A stretch of DNA of 64,000 bases from positions 1 through 64,000 of the IMG/VR virus record IMGVR_UViG_3300006112_000008. One strand, 5' to 3'. The position numbers and the translations under genes were made by a program. Positions 45,114-53,812 of this stretch are shown here, piece by piece. Below the pieces are notes generated by a model. That model saw only the letters and a program-made list of their open reading frames with translations, was not told the origin of the DNA and searched no databases. Origin of the DNA: a virus. Each line of letters starts with the position of its first letter. Within the stretch, counting starts at the first letter, position 1.

Positions 45114-45119
45114 ATTATA
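45114..45119 (-). promoter_or_regulatory. Leftward TATAAT promoter for 45106 gene
   Basis: Read leftward: GTAGTATAATCGTAGTTATG. Seven bases separate TATAAT from the ATG. The -35 (TTACCC at 45144-45139, 19-base spacing) is weak. Confidence 0.45.
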
Positions 45120-45275
45120 CTACCTTTTCCTATATACTGGGTAATATTTTTTATTTACCTCTGCCTTTGGGGTAACAACTGAAATAAGCGATTCGAGCGC
45201 TTCATATGTAAAATTATATATTGTAACAAAGTTGTTGATTTGTTTTTGATTTTTACCTAACTTCTTTCTTGTACT

Positions 45276-46979
45276 ATGTCCCATTACGATGTTAAAGAAA
45301 CTATAGAAAAACTGCTCAAGGCAGGAACCAAGGAGTCAGTTTTTCGTGCTCGACAGCTAATGTTTTCGGTACTTCCTCCCTCTCATTTTGTCGAGAACTA
45401 CTTGTTTGATAATGAGGGCAGGCTTCAAGATTTAAATGATTTCCCGATGCTTAAGCATATTTATGACAATATGCCGCAGAAATTGCTCCTTAAGTGCAGT
45501 CGTAAAACTTTGAAGAGTACACTTTTGAGTAATTTCGTTTGTTTAAACATGTTGAGATGGAATTACTACAAGCTACTATATATTGGTCCGCAGGAGTTAA
45601 CTGTTAAATATTTTTCTAGTAATTACCTTCCACCTAGATTTGATAGCCCTAAGGTTAAGAATATGTTGGTGAAAGGCTGGGATAAGAATGATGTGTTTGA
45701 AAAGATTTTAGGGGACACTAGAAGTAGTATCTTGTTTCGTTATGTTAAAGATGATGCAACGCGAGTTCGTGGTCCCGCCGTGGATTGTATTGTTTATGAT
45801 GAGGTGCAGGACATACATTATGACCAGATACCTATTATCCAGGAAACAATGGCATTGAGTCCTTACAAACGAGAGATATTCGCAGGTACGCCGTTAGACT
45901 CCTCGAATACTATTCATAGTTTGTGGAAAACAACAAACCAACTGGAGTGGATGATGCGTTGTGGGTGTGGGCATTGGAATAGCCTTACAGAAGGCAATGA
46001 CCCTATGAAAATGATTTTACCTCATGGATTGAGTTGTTCAAAATGCTCTAAAAAATTAGATGCTAGGCAAGGAGAATGGGCTGCGGGTAATCCCAAGAAT
46101 TTTTTAATGACGGGATATCATCTTGCGCAGCCAATCTTACCATTCTTCAACGAGAGCGAAAAAGAGTGGAAAGAAATTTATGAAAAATGCACTAGCGGAA
46201 AATATGATCAGAAAAAGATAATGAATGAGGTACTGGGCTTGAGCTTTGATATAGGTACAAAGCCAATTACTGAAGAAGAACTTAGAAAGAATTGTGTACT
46301 TGGTAATATGATTGAGCCTGGCAGCGATAAGCATGCCGTATTCTTGAAGAATAGGGGAAGGTATAAAATATTTACTGTGGGTGTGGATTGGGGTGTTTCT
46401 ATGGTGCAGAGCAGAACAGTATGCACTGTTGGAGCATTGAGAAACGATGGGATATTTGAAGTATTTTTTGTTAAGATTTTTTCTGGTTTTGATCATGAAG
46501 CACACATAAAGAGCATATCCGAGATAGCAAATGGCTATAATGCCTATTGTGTGTCTGACTCTGGACCTGATCCTATCAGAGGAATAAAACTCTGCGAAAT
46601 GACCAGCCCAACAAGATCACAGTTAGCTGCATATAGACGCAGTAAAGTGATTCAGTACTTTGACATGGGTGACTATGACTGGCGACAAAACAGATGGATA
46701 CTGCACAGGTCTGATGTTATATCTCTGGTGATCCGTCAAATAAAAGAAGGCAAGATCCTGTTTCCTAACTGGGAAGATGTGTCTGACTATATGCAGGATC
46801 TTTTAAACGTATATGTTGAAGTAAAAGACGGCCTGTATGGCCAGGAGATGTTCTATAACCATAATCCCAACCAGCCCGACGACGCCATGCACAGCCTTGT
46901 ATTCGCCGCTTGCGCCGCCTACATGGCCGCTGGAGATATTGTTCTCCAGGGCGCAAGTAGCAGTGCTAGGGAGATTTAA
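45276..46979 (+). CDS. Terminase large subunit (TerL)
   Basis: A 567-residue packaging motor. ATPase: SRKTLKST (75-82, Walker A-like) and CIVYDEVQ (171-178, Walker B plus catalytic Glu). A zinc-like Cys set, CGCG (229-232) and CSKC (254-257), sits between the domains, as in some phage terminases. The RNase H-like nuclease shows GVDWG (Asp371), CVSDSG (Asp428) and PDDAMHS (Asp535/536). It cuts concatemers and translocates DNA into the prohead. It is transcribed rightward between two leftward operons and overlaps the next gene by 4 bases tail to tail. Confidence 0.9.
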   Translation: MSHYDVKETIEKLLKAGTKESVFRARQLMFSVLPPSHFVENYLFDNEGRLQDLNDFPMLKHIYDNMPQKLLLKCSRKTLKSTLLSNFVCLNMLRWNYYKLLYIGPQELTVKYFSSNYLPPRFDSPKVKNMLVKGWDKNDVFEKILGDTRSSILFRYVKDDATRVRGPAVDCIVYDEVQDIHYDQIPIIQETMALSPYKREIFAGTPLDSSNTIHSLWKTTNQLEWMMRCGCGHWNSLTEGNDPMKMILPHGLSCSKCSKKLDARQGEWAAGNPKNFLMTGYHLAQPILPFFNESEKEWKEIYEKCTSGKYDQKKIMNEVLGLSFDIGTKPITEEELRKNCVLGNMIEPGSDKHAVFLKNRGRYKIFTVGVDWGVSMVQSRTVCTVGALRNDGIFEVFFVKIFSGFDHEAHIKSISEIANGYNAYCVSDSGPDPIRGIKLCEMTSPTRSQLAAYRRSKVIQYFDMGDYDWRQNRWILHRSDVISLVIRQIKEGKILFPNWEDVSDYMQDLLNVYVEVKDGLYGQEMFYNHNPNQPDDAMHSLVFAACAAYMAAGDIVLQGASSSAREI

Positions 46980-48112
46980 ACTCCTCCAAACCCAATAACT
47001 TTTTTGGGCTCTTCTTCTTTAAGGTGGTTATCCTCCGTGAGATAATAAATTTCTGCGATAGTCATAGGCGATTCTACTTTATGGTCTATCTTTAGAGAGT
47101 CTATTAACTTCTGAGCATCTTCCACACTTAACTTATCGAACTCATGACTGAACTTTAACCTACCTTTTCTAAGGAGGGCCTTATCAAGATTTTCTTTCTT
47201 TGTATTGAATGTGGCTATGATAGTTACATTCAATGTGCTGCTGATAAAGCTGTCTGTAAGATTCAGAATAGCAGACACAATGGATGCGTTACCGGTATTC
47301 TCTTCACGAGATACCAGAGCCTTTTCTGCGTCTTCTATCACCAAGATCATATTCCTATTGTTCATGAGCAACGGAATAAAGTCTGGTGAAATCAAATGGT
47401 CTATAAGATTGATAGGGATATAAACAATCTTTCTCTCTGAGATCACAGATAACAAATGCTTAATATATGAGGACTTTCCTGTGCCTGGTTCTCCGTAGAA
47501 CAAGTACAAGCCAGAGCTCTTATTGTTTAGAGAATTTATTATCTCGTCGTGCAGAGGTGGAAATTTAGAGCCGTAGTTTAGAGCTAAATCAGAAGTAGAT
47601 TCAGGCACATCCAAGGGCTTTAAAGTTACCTCACCATACTGTGTAGCTAATAGATATATCTTTGACTTGGATACATACTTAAACTCTTTTAAGGTTTCCC
47701 AAAGTTTCTTTAATACTTTTTCATCAGGACCTACAGCCGATATTGTGCAAAGCTCTGGTTCTTCAGATTTCTTTTTACCGCCTCTTCTTCTGATAGCAAA
47801 CTCTTCTCCTGATATAGACGGATACTCACCATGCTCTGAGTCGCTAGTTTCTAATACTACTCCCTCGAAAGTTGTGCCGACTTTACCTATCCAATAAGTA
47901 CCACGAGATAATGAGTCGCCTCTAGAAGTATATTCTATCGAGAAGCTATCAAAATGCTTGGATACATATTTGATTGTTTTGTCTGCATATAGAGATTCAT
48001 TAATGTTCAACTTAGATGGAATTGTTCCATACTTTAGGTTATACAAATACTCTATTCGGATTTGTCCTAAGGCAGCTGGTGCCTCGAACAGGTGTGTGTT
48101 GTCTCTGATCAT
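46976..48112 (-). CDS. AAA+ ATPase, phage type (378 aa)
   Basis: An unknown 190-residue N-terminal domain precedes the AAA+ core: YLFYGEPGTGKSS (Walker A, 207-215), MILVIEDAEKAL (Walker B, about 254-265) and VTIIATFNTKKENLDKALLRKGRLKF (sensor 1 and arginine region), Bcs1-like in layout. The substrate is unknown. Tail-to-tail overlap with TerL and coupling to the unknown 184-residue gene upstream suggest a role in assembly or packaging. Confidence 0.75.
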   Translation of the reverse strand: MIRDNTHLFEAPAALGQIRIEYLYNLKYGTIPSKLNINESLYADKTIKYVSKHFDSFSIEYTSRGDSLSRGTYWIGKVGTTFEGVVLETSDSEHGEYPSISGEEFAIRRRGGKKKSEEPELCTISAVGPDEKVLKKLWETLKEFKYVSKSKIYLLATQYGEVTLKPLDVPESTSDLALNYGSKFPPLHDEIINSLNNKSSGLYLFYGEPGTGKSSYIKHLLSVISERKIVYIPINLIDHLISPDFIPLLMNNRNMILVIEDAEKALVSREENTGNASIVSAILNLTDSFISSTLNVTIIATFNTKKENLDKALLRKGRLKFSHEFDKLSVEDAQKLIDSLKIDHKVESPMTIAEIYYLTEDNHLKEEEPKKVIGFGGV

Positions 48113-48113
48113 A

Positions 48114-48668
48114 TTAGCTGTGTTTTGTCATATATTCTGTAACCTTGTCTACTTTCATGTTAAATATTTCTTCTAACGCTTTGTTCTTCTCTGTATCATC
48201 TCCGTCAGTAGGATATCCTTCTGGCATAATAGCATCAGGAAATAAATCAGGAGCCTTGCAGAAGCCGTATTCATGGAATACCCACCCAGCATAGGCTCTA
48301 ACCGCCTGGCTGTATTCTAGTTCTTCCATCTTGAGTAACATAACCTCTGTCATGCCCACAATAAGCTCCTCGGCCTCTAAAGGCTCAAAGTCTTCAAAAT
48401 CTTGATGATTATGATTTATTAAGCTAGTACAAACCTCAAAAGTTCTCAGGTCAGTCTCGTACATATTAGTTGTTAATATGGTAAGCGCGGCCTGCAGTTT
48501 ATCAGATTGTAAATCTGTTAGAGTGACATCAAACTCATGCTCTAATTCATTTCTAAGAATCTGTGGCTCCCAACTAAAAGAGTCTACCCCAAACGCTTTC
48601 TGAATAACATATAATAGGGCCATTAATGGGGCAGTTTCGTCTTTTAATATTTCTTTAGAGGATTTCAT
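48114..48668 (-). CDS. Hypothetical protein (184 aa)
   Basis: Not recognised. It is acidic and mostly helical, with a Trp-containing tip (GWVFHEYGFCKAP). It lies 1 base upstream of the AAA+ gene and probably works with it. Start ATG 48668. Confidence 0.5.
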   Translation of the reverse strand: MKSSKEILKDETAPLMALLYVIQKAFGVDSFSWEPQILRNELEHEFDVTLTDLQSDKLQAALTILTTNMYETDLRTFEVCTSLINHNHQDFEDFEPLEAEELIVGMTEVMLLKMEELEYSQAVRAYAGWVFHEYGFCKAPDLFPDAIMPEGYPTDGDDTEKNKALEEIFNMKVDKVTEYMTKHS

Positions 48669-48684
48669 GAGAAGATTAGAATTT

Positions 48685-48755
48685 GGCAGGGCCGGGGATC
48701 GAACCCGGGATCTCGTGATTATGAGCCACGCGACTTAACCGCTTGTCCACCCTGC
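48685..48755 (-). tRNA. tRNA-Met (anticodon CAT)
   Basis: Read leftward: acceptor GCAGGGT pairs with GCCCTGC, T-arm CCCGGGTTCGATCCCCGG and anticodon stem CGTGG/TCACG with loop CTCATAA. There is no three-G anticodon stem or initiator mismatch, so it is an elongator Met or an Ile-type (lysidine) tRNA. CCA is not encoded. Confidence 0.85.
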
Positions 48756-48786
48756 GTTAATTCAAGTTCAGATAAGATATCAATGA

Positions 48787-48792
48787 TTATAC
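48787..48792 (-). promoter_or_regulatory. Leftward TATAAT upstream of tRNA-Met
   Basis: Read leftward: AGAGTATAATCATTG, 32 bases upstream of the tRNA 5' end and downstream of the short hairpin CTCTTTTGCAAGAG. A -35 element is weak. Confidence 0.35.
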
Positions 48793-48810
48793 TCTTTTGC
48801 AAGAGATGGA

Positions 48811-49278
48811 TTAATTATTTTGCTGCGGAGGTGGTTCCTCCATAGTGAAATACTCTTTACCCTGATTATAAATCATTTGTACCGCGGCATGCACTCTTTC
48901 TGTGGTCTCTATAGGTATATTTGTCCAGCTGTCAAAATTAATCCTATCACAAGTCCACTGGCTCCTGTGTATGGTTGTATTTTTGTAATATAACTTACAA
49001 GAAGAGCTGGACCATAAATGCCAAGGATTTTCGTCATTATATGCTCCGGGATTATGGAACGGGTTTTCCAACAGAGACCAAATTACGCAAAATACCTTGT
49101 AATAGGTTTTAAGCCATAACTGAGGCCTGGCTATAATTATGGTGTTATAGCCTTCGGCTCTGCAGTTGATGAGTATATCTTTTAAGTCTGTGTTCCTCCA
49201 ATCCAATAAATCCACAGGAGGTTCTATCCGCCTTGCATGTCTACCTTTCTCCCAAAATACTTTAACTACAGGTTGCAT
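48811..49278 (-). CDS. Hypothetical protein (155 aa)
   Basis: I chose ATG 49278, which follows the next gene's stop by 2 bases. It is rich in Trp (WDWRNTDLKD-like, WHLWSSSSCKLYY) and Tyr. Not recognised. Confidence 0.5.
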   Translation of the reverse strand: MQPVVKVFWEKGRHARRIEPPVDLLDWRNTDLKDILINCRAEGYNTIIIARPQLWLKTYYKVFCVIWSLLENPFHNPGAYNDENPWHLWSSSSCKLYYKNTTIHRSQWTCDRINFDSWTNIPIETTERVHAAVQMIYNQGKEYFTMEEPPPQQNN

Positions 49279-49280
49279 AT

Positions 49281-49472
49281 TTATATCTCCCAGAACCCCC
49301 ACTCTACTGGAGGTAGGGTTTGTTCATATTTGAATGGTTGTAATTTTGAGCCGTCAGGATACTTTCCTGATTTTAAAATTTCGGCAGCTTTGTCTTTAGC
49401 TTCCCATGGGGCATCTGCTTCCACAGGTATTATCAAGCTATATATCTTCTTTATTTTTACTTCATATTTCAT
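49281..49472 (-). CDS. Small protein (63 aa)
   Basis: ATG 49472 overlaps the upstream stop (ATGA). N-terminal beta strands (KYEVKIKKIYSLIIPVEA) and a helix (PWEAKDKAAEIL). Not recognised. Confidence 0.5.
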   Translation of the reverse strand: MKYEVKIKKIYSLIIPVEADAPWEAKDKAAEILKSGKYPDGSKLQPFKYEQTLPPVEWGFWEI

Positions 49473-49690
49473 TTGCTTTGCCCATCGAAGGGTGAGGCGT
49501 AGTTCCATGAAGGCTGTGGGCTAACCCTGAAAAACAGGGCGTACCAAGGAATAGTTGCATCTTTTTTAACTTTATCCAAATAACTTACATATGCCCAAAT
49601 AACACAAATAGAAAACAATATCATAAATGTTACATTAACTCTACCTGTATAGCTTCTAAATAATAATTTTGTTCTGTGGTTTACTTTCAT
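49469..49690 (-). CDS. Small single-pass membrane protein (73 aa)
   Basis: One hydrophobic segment (VTFMILFSICVIWAYVSYL) after a short basic N-terminus. The start has the leader TACACACCCACACAAA. Function unknown. Confidence 0.5.
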   Translation of the reverse strand: MKVNHRTKLLFRSYTGRVNVTFMILFSICVIWAYVSYLDKVKKDATIPWYALFFRVSPQPSWNYASPFDGQSK

Positions 49691-49707
49691 TTTGTGTGGG
49701 TGTGTAA

Positions 49708-49753
49708 AATAAAAAACCTCCCTTGGTGCGCATCGTTGAGAGGCGTGGGAGGT
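49708..49753 (-). terminator. Rho-independent terminator
   Basis: Read leftward: ACCTCCC (49753-49747) pairs with GGGAGGT (49722-49716), followed by six T. It lies just after the gene ending at 49777. Confidence 0.75.
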
Positions 49754-49776
49754 ATTGTTTATTTTATTTTTATTTA

Positions 49777-50829
49777 TTATACGGGTCTAACTCCCGAAAT
49801 TTCTTCGAATAACTTAATGTCTGACCTAGGCATGGTGGGGAAAACCTCAGCCAGTTTCACTGAGTCCGTAGGATCCAGATCAAAACCAAAAGCTTCCTCA
49901 TACTTATCCTTACCAACTTTCTGCAAGTCATCTACTAAATACTTATCTCCGTGAGCTTCTATAAAGTTAAGATCTTCTGCGACCTTATCTATGCTCTTGG
50001 TGAATATCATGTCCACAGGATCTTTTAAAATCTGGGCAATCTTGACGTTATCATATAACCCTTCCATGTTTTCCACATGGAAAAGAGTTTCAGCCAGCTT
50101 CATAACCTCTTCCACAGAAGAGATATTCTCTACGTCTTCTGCGAGCTTTTCATACATTTCTTTATGTTCTGCCTGCTTAAGCTTTGTGCTTCTTCTCCAC
50201 ACCTCGGTCTTTAAGCCGCCGAAGTCAGGATAAAAATAACCAGCATATTTCAAGAGAAGGTCAGGAATGTCGTCCACGGATAAATCCTTGGCGATCTTAA
50301 TAGCCTGTTCGGCCATCTTGGTTCTCCATGCGAATGGATATTGATGCATGTGTCCCACAATATGCTCAACATTTTCCCTCAGGTCTGCGGCAGTTTTAAC
50401 AGGATAAAGATTTAGAACATTGCCGTCAGCCAATTCAAATTGGCCGAGGTATTGTTCGGGGTAATCAGAGTTGGCCTGCTTAACAAACTCTTGAGAGTAA
50501 TTAGAGATATCCTCAGAAATCTCAAAGATTTCGGCGGCTTCTTTAATTTTGTTTTCTAGTTGACTAGTATAACCTTCGCCGTATATTTTCTGTATATCGG
50601 CCTTCTTACTAATAAAATATGCATTGCTTACAAAAGTACGCGCAGGAGTGTTCAGGGGATAAATCCTTCTCGTTTCATCTGCAAACGCCTCTTTTGGAAG
50701 ACCTTGAAGTGTGTCATAGTCGTCCACAGATGCGGTTTTCACATATGCAGGCAAATCAGAAACACGTAAGAGCTTATAAAGATCTTTATTTGAATAATCT
50801 GTAGACTGGTCGAAGTTGAATGAACTCAT
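49777..50829 (-). CDS. Unknown virion-type or accessory protein (350 aa)
   Basis: Not recognised. Highly helical and acidic with repeated short motifs ending in AxK/AEx (VKTAADLRENVEHIVGHMHQ). It starts 24 bases from the divergent 427-residue gene and ends at a strong terminator, so it may be highly expressed. An internal virion or scaffold-like role is possible but not shown. Confidence 0.55.
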   Translation of the reverse strand: MSSFNFDQSTDYSNKDLYKLLRVSDLPAYVKTASVDDYDTLQGLPKEAFADETRRIYPLNTPARTFVSNAYFISKKADIQKIYGEGYTSQLENKIKEAAEIFEISEDISNYSQEFVKQANSDYPEQYLGQFELADGNVLNLYPVKTAADLRENVEHIVGHMHQYPFAWRTKMAEQAIKIAKDLSVDDIPDLLLKYAGYFYPDFGGLKTEVWRRSTKLKQAEHKEMYEKLAEDVENISSVEEVMKLAETLFHVENMEGLYDNVKIAQILKDPVDMIFTKSIDKVAEDLNFIEAHGDKYLVDDLQKVGKDKYEEAFGFDLDPTDSVKLAEVFPTMPRSDIKLFEEISGVRPV

Positions 50830-50853
50830 AATTTATATTTACCTTATTTTAAC

Positions 50854-52137
50854 ATGAATATCAATGATTTTAATAGCAAAATTAATCTACCCAGACTAGT
50901 CTCTAAATTGGGACTAAGAGAAGAAGATTTTGATTTTGTAAGAATACCAGTGTTTGGTTGGTTTGCAAGGTCTAAAACCTCTTCGTTTGTGGGTACTGTG
51001 TTTGATTTTTTTGAAGCTAATGACTGGCCAAAATTATACACCACTGTATTAGATAATTTTGATGACTGCTTGGATTTCAAGCTTCCTAGATCTGAGTATG
51101 CAGAGAAAAAGTTATGGAGTAACTATTACCTACATGCTCAGTATCAAGGTGCCTGGTTGTTGTCAAAAGAGGAGGCTGTATCTCACAGAGCCAGGCACGG
51201 AGATAAAGTTATGTATTTCAAGGATATCCTCACAGTGGCAGGTATGCCTGGATTTCTGGAAAACGAGATTGGTTATCTTACCGAAAACGTTGTAAAAGCA
51301 TTTCCTAAATTAAATCTCGGACCAAAACAGAAGTATAAGAAGGTATTAATGATTCCTACTTTTGTTTCACCTAAACACATATGCTCTATAGAAATTGCTA
51401 AGTTTCAGACACCCCAAGAAAGAGAAAAAATATACATGAACGGTGAAATGGGATGGTATGGTAAGCTCTGTGATACCGTACTAGCTGATTTCAATGATCT
51501 AAAAATTAAGAAGGGCTTTACATGGAATTACAAAGCAGACTGGTGGACAAATCAAAACATAGATTTGCCTCCTGAAATAGATACTTCTAGTTTGATAAGG
51601 ATTTGGAGCGAAGCCAGGAGGTCTGAATTTAACATAGATCCTATGGATCTTTTGATTGGTAAAGAGGGCACTCCTAACCTGCATCACCATGTGGCTAGCT
51701 TATCATATGAGCAAGTCAAAGAATTAGGTGAAAGATCTGGAGAAGACTTGATGCGCTCTTGGAGAGAATCCAGAGAGCAGCAATTCACCGTGCAGGGTAA
51801 AACATTCGTGCGTAGGGGTACTTCTTATTTCTTGGTTAAAGAGCGTGAGGAGGAACAGCTTACAAACTTTGCATTAGAGGTAAAAGAGATACGTAAAAAA
51901 ACGGAGAACAATGAAGACTCTTTTTACTGGCATGGATTCATTCATCACGGAAACAGTGTTGTTCCTTTTGAGATGAATGATAAGTTTTTTAACAGCTCTC
52001 ACCTATTCTCCAAAGGAATAAGAAAGCAATTTATGAGTCTTGGTTTAGGTATTCCGTTTATAAATGAAAGGTATGTGAGGCAGGTATTGAACATGATTCA
52101 ATTAACTGCGTATAAAGTACCTATAATATCGGAATAG
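50854..52137 (+). CDS. Unknown protein (427 aa)
   Basis: Not recognised. It is rich in Trp, Phe and Tyr in the first half (WSNYYLHAQYQGAWLLS) with charged helical C-terminal regions. It is the only rightward gene between 47 and 64 kb and is divergent from the 350-residue gene, with hairpin GGCTGC/GCAGCC right after its stop. I cannot assign a function. Confidence 0.6.
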   Translation: MNINDFNSKINLPRLVSKLGLREEDFDFVRIPVFGWFARSKTSSFVGTVFDFFEANDWPKLYTTVLDNFDDCLDFKLPRSEYAEKKLWSNYYLHAQYQGAWLLSKEEAVSHRARHGDKVMYFKDILTVAGMPGFLENEIGYLTENVVKAFPKLNLGPKQKYKKVLMIPTFVSPKHICSIEIAKFQTPQEREKIYMNGEMGWYGKLCDTVLADFNDLKIKKGFTWNYKADWWTNQNIDLPPEIDTSSLIRIWSEARRSEFNIDPMDLLIGKEGTPNLHHHVASLSYEQVKELGERSGEDLMRSWRESREQQFTVQGKTFVRRGTSYFLVKEREEEQLTNFALEVKEIRKKTENNEDSFYWHGFIHHGNSVVPFEMNDKFFNSSHLFSKGIRKQFMSLGLGIPFINERYVRQVLNMIQLTAYKVPIISE

Positions 52138-52174
52138 GCTGCCCTCCCTGGATAGAGAGACAGAGAGAGCAGCC
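52137..52174 (+). terminator. Bidirectional hairpin between convergent genes
   Basis: GGCTGC (52137-52142) pairs with GCAGCC (52169-52174) with a purine-rich loop. It lies between the ends of converging genes. No T-run, so assignment as terminator is tentative. Confidence 0.45.
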
Positions 52175-52189
52175 CGCACCGAACTGAAA

Positions 52190-52564
52190 CTACCACCAAG
52201 AATCGTAATAAACCTTCTTACCGTTTCGTATAGCGGTCCTGGCTTTTTCTATAAACGCAAGGTCTTCTGAATTAGAGTCTTCGTCTGGAGGATTATTTCC
52301 AAAGAAAAAACCTCTAGTTTGCGGCAAATGTGAACTTTCTATAGCGCAATGAAGGTTATTTAAATCTTCCTCTGTTAATTGAACTGGGGTGCAGTTGAAT
52401 TGACCTGTACCACCTTTACTGATATAGAGCTTCTGCATCCAACCGTGCAGATCGTGATGCTTTCTCCAATATTGAATTTCTACCGCCTCTGCTCCCTTCG
52501 GTATACTGAGAGCTGTTGCCATTGGATGATCTTCCACGGCGTATGCGTACATGTCTAATCCCAT
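52190..52564 (-). CDS. MGLDMY-type conserved phage protein (124 aa)
   Basis: It starts MGLDMYAYAVED and contains YWRKHHDLHGWMQ and a C-terminal FFFGNNPPDED, then KVYYDSWW. This pattern belongs to a family found in many phages, sometimes mis-annotated as a kinase, with unknown function. The leader is CAAACTAACACACAT. Confidence 0.65.
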   Translation of the reverse strand: MGLDMYAYAVEDHPMATALSIPKGAEAVEIQYWRKHHDLHGWMQKLYISKGGTGQFNCTPVQLTEEDLNNLHCAIESSHLPQTRGFFFGNNPPDEDSNSEDLAFIEKARTAIRNGKKVYYDSWW

Positions 52565-52571
52565 ATGTGTG

Positions 52572-52751
52572 TTAGTTTGTTGTTTTTTTAGTTGCTAGGA
52601 ATACTTTACCTAGGAGTGTTTCCTCTGTGGCTTTTGCCCCGAATCGCACTGCGGCTCCTGCTTCTTTTATTAGGCTTTCTGAATGCTCTTTGGATAATAT
52701 AGCTCTACCCACAACCAACCGGTCAAATTTTGGTAAGTACAGTACTCTCAT
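52572..52751 (-). CDS. Small hypothetical protein (59 aa)
   Basis: The frame starts MRVLYLPKFDRLVVGRAI and ends FLATKKTTN. It overlaps the upstream gene by 29 bases in another frame. Its short length and overlap leave its reality uncertain, but it fills an otherwise empty gap. Not recognised. Confidence 0.45.
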   Translation of the reverse strand: MRVLYLPKFDRLVVGRAILSKEHSESLIKEAGAAVRFGAKATEETLLGKVFLATKKTTN

Positions 52752-52941
52752 CTTTCTTTTTAGTGGGACGATAATACATTTTCATATAACCACTGATCAA
52801 CATATCCTTATCAAAACTAAGGTTTTTGAACTCCGCTATATCTTCTTCTGCTTTCTTCTTACAGTACTTCAGGCATTCGGCCTCTGACATACTCTCCGTA
52901 GCCTTATAATGATCTACTTTTGTTTCTTTTTGCTTTGCCAT
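52723..52941 (-). CDS. Small hypothetical protein (72 aa)
   Basis: A Lys/Glu-rich helical protein (SEAECLKYCKKKAEEDIAEF). The leader is ATTCAACACACA. It lies 15 bases downstream of the tRNA-Tyr gene. Not recognised. Confidence 0.5.
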   Translation of the reverse strand: MAKQKETKVDHYKATESMSEAECLKYCKKKAEEDIAEFKNLSFDKDMLISGYMKMYYRPTKKKDESTVLTKI

Positions 52942-52956
52942 TGTGTGTTGAATATA

Positions 52957-53039
52957 TGGGCAGAGAAGGATTCGAACCTTCGAAGTCTAATGACAGAGGA
53001 TTTACAGTCCTCCCCGTTTGGCCGCTTCGGTATCTACCC
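52957..53039 (-). tRNA. tRNA-Tyr (anticodon GTA)
   Basis: Read leftward: acceptor GGGTAGA pairs with TCTGCCC, discriminator A. Anticodon stem GAGGA/TCCTC with loop CTGTAAA, a long variable arm and T-arm with GGTTCGAATCC. CCA is not encoded. Confidence 0.85.
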
Positions 53040-53048
53040 ATTTTAAAG

Positions 53049-53123
53049 TGGTGCACGATGAGGGGATCGAACCCCCGACCTTGCCCGTGTAAAGGGCCTG
53101 CTCTACCGCTAAGCTAATCGTGC
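53049..53123 (-). tRNA. tRNA-Val (anticodon TAC)
   Basis: Read leftward: acceptor GCACGAT pairs with ATCGTGC, then A and an encoded CCA. The anticodon loop is TTTACAC on stem GCCC/GGGC. T-arm GGGGGTTCGATCCCC. It is the only tRNA here with encoded CCA. Confidence 0.85.
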
Positions 53124-53129
53124 TTGAAT

Positions 53130-53570
53130 TTACTTATTGTTAACCTTTTTTAACTCAGGTTCAATTACTTTATATCCTAAAGACGTAAGAATTTTCTTAC
53201 TGGTTTGGATTTTTTCCTGGATTAGTTTGGCTGAAAGCTTTTCGATTTCTTTGAGGGTCGTTTTTGCCTCTTTCCAATCCAGGTCGTTCACATAATAATA
53301 AAAATCTGAACCTAACTCAGCAAGTTTGTCATCCACGGGCTCACCATCAAAATCTCTATCAAGAATGCTGCATTGGTTTCCGCAGGCGCAGGTAACCCAA
53401 TCACCTGCCATCTTTATTTCTTTTTTAAATTTCTTTCTCGTGTTGATAATATCTTTGTCTGGCATATTATCAACGGATGTAACGCCTTTGGGCTGCTCTT
53501 TGATACGTTCTGCTAGAAAGCTGAACCAATCAAACTTTTTTTTATCTTTAGTTTCTGTGTATGTTTTCAT
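53130..53570 (-). CDS. Hypothetical protein (146 aa)
   Basis: Charged and helical with a WVTCACGNQC stretch that could be a single CxCxxxC metal-binding turn. The leader is TTATCACACAA. Not recognised. It lies between tRNA genes. Confidence 0.55.
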   Translation of the reverse strand: MKTYTETKDKKKFDWFSFLAERIKEQPKGVTSVDNMPDKDIINTRKKFKKEIKMAGDWVTCACGNQCSILDRDFDGEPVDDKLAELGSDFYYYVNDLDWKEAKTTLKEIEKLSAKLIQEKIQTSKKILTSLGYKVIEPELKKVNNK

Positions 53571-53657
53571 TTGTGTGATAAGTTGTGCAGGGTTTATTTT
53601 TATACTCGTTGGCCATACTCCTGCTTATGCCCTTCAGTTATGAGCGACATAACAAAA

Positions 53658-53728
53658 CTACCCCTCATGGATTCGAACCATGACAAAGAGAGCCAAAATC
53701 TCTTGTGCTACCGTTACACCAAAGGGTA
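53658..53728 (-). tRNA. tRNA-Gln (anticodon TTG)
   Basis: Read leftward: TACCCTT pairs with AGGGGTA (first pair U-A, as usual for Gln). The anticodon stem is AGAGA/TCTCT with loop TTTTGGC. T-arm CATGGTTCGAATCCATG. CCA is not encoded. Confidence 0.85.
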
Positions 53729-53737
53729 ATAAATCTA

Positions 53738-53812
53738 TCGGGGTGGCCGGATTCGAACCGACGACATCTTGCTCCCAAAGCAAGCGCTCTAGCCAAGCTG
53801 AGCTACACCCCG
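53738..53812 (-). tRNA. tRNA-Pro (anticodon TGG)
   Basis: Read leftward: CGGGGTG pairs with CACCCCG, discriminator A. The anticodon stem is CTTGC/GCAAG with loop TTTGGGA. It overlaps the stop of the following gene. Confidence 0.85.

Noticed and set aside
48685-48755. Initiator tRNA identity for the CAT tRNA
   Set aside because: It has a paired first base and lacks the three G-C pairs in the anticodon stem expected of initiator tRNA.
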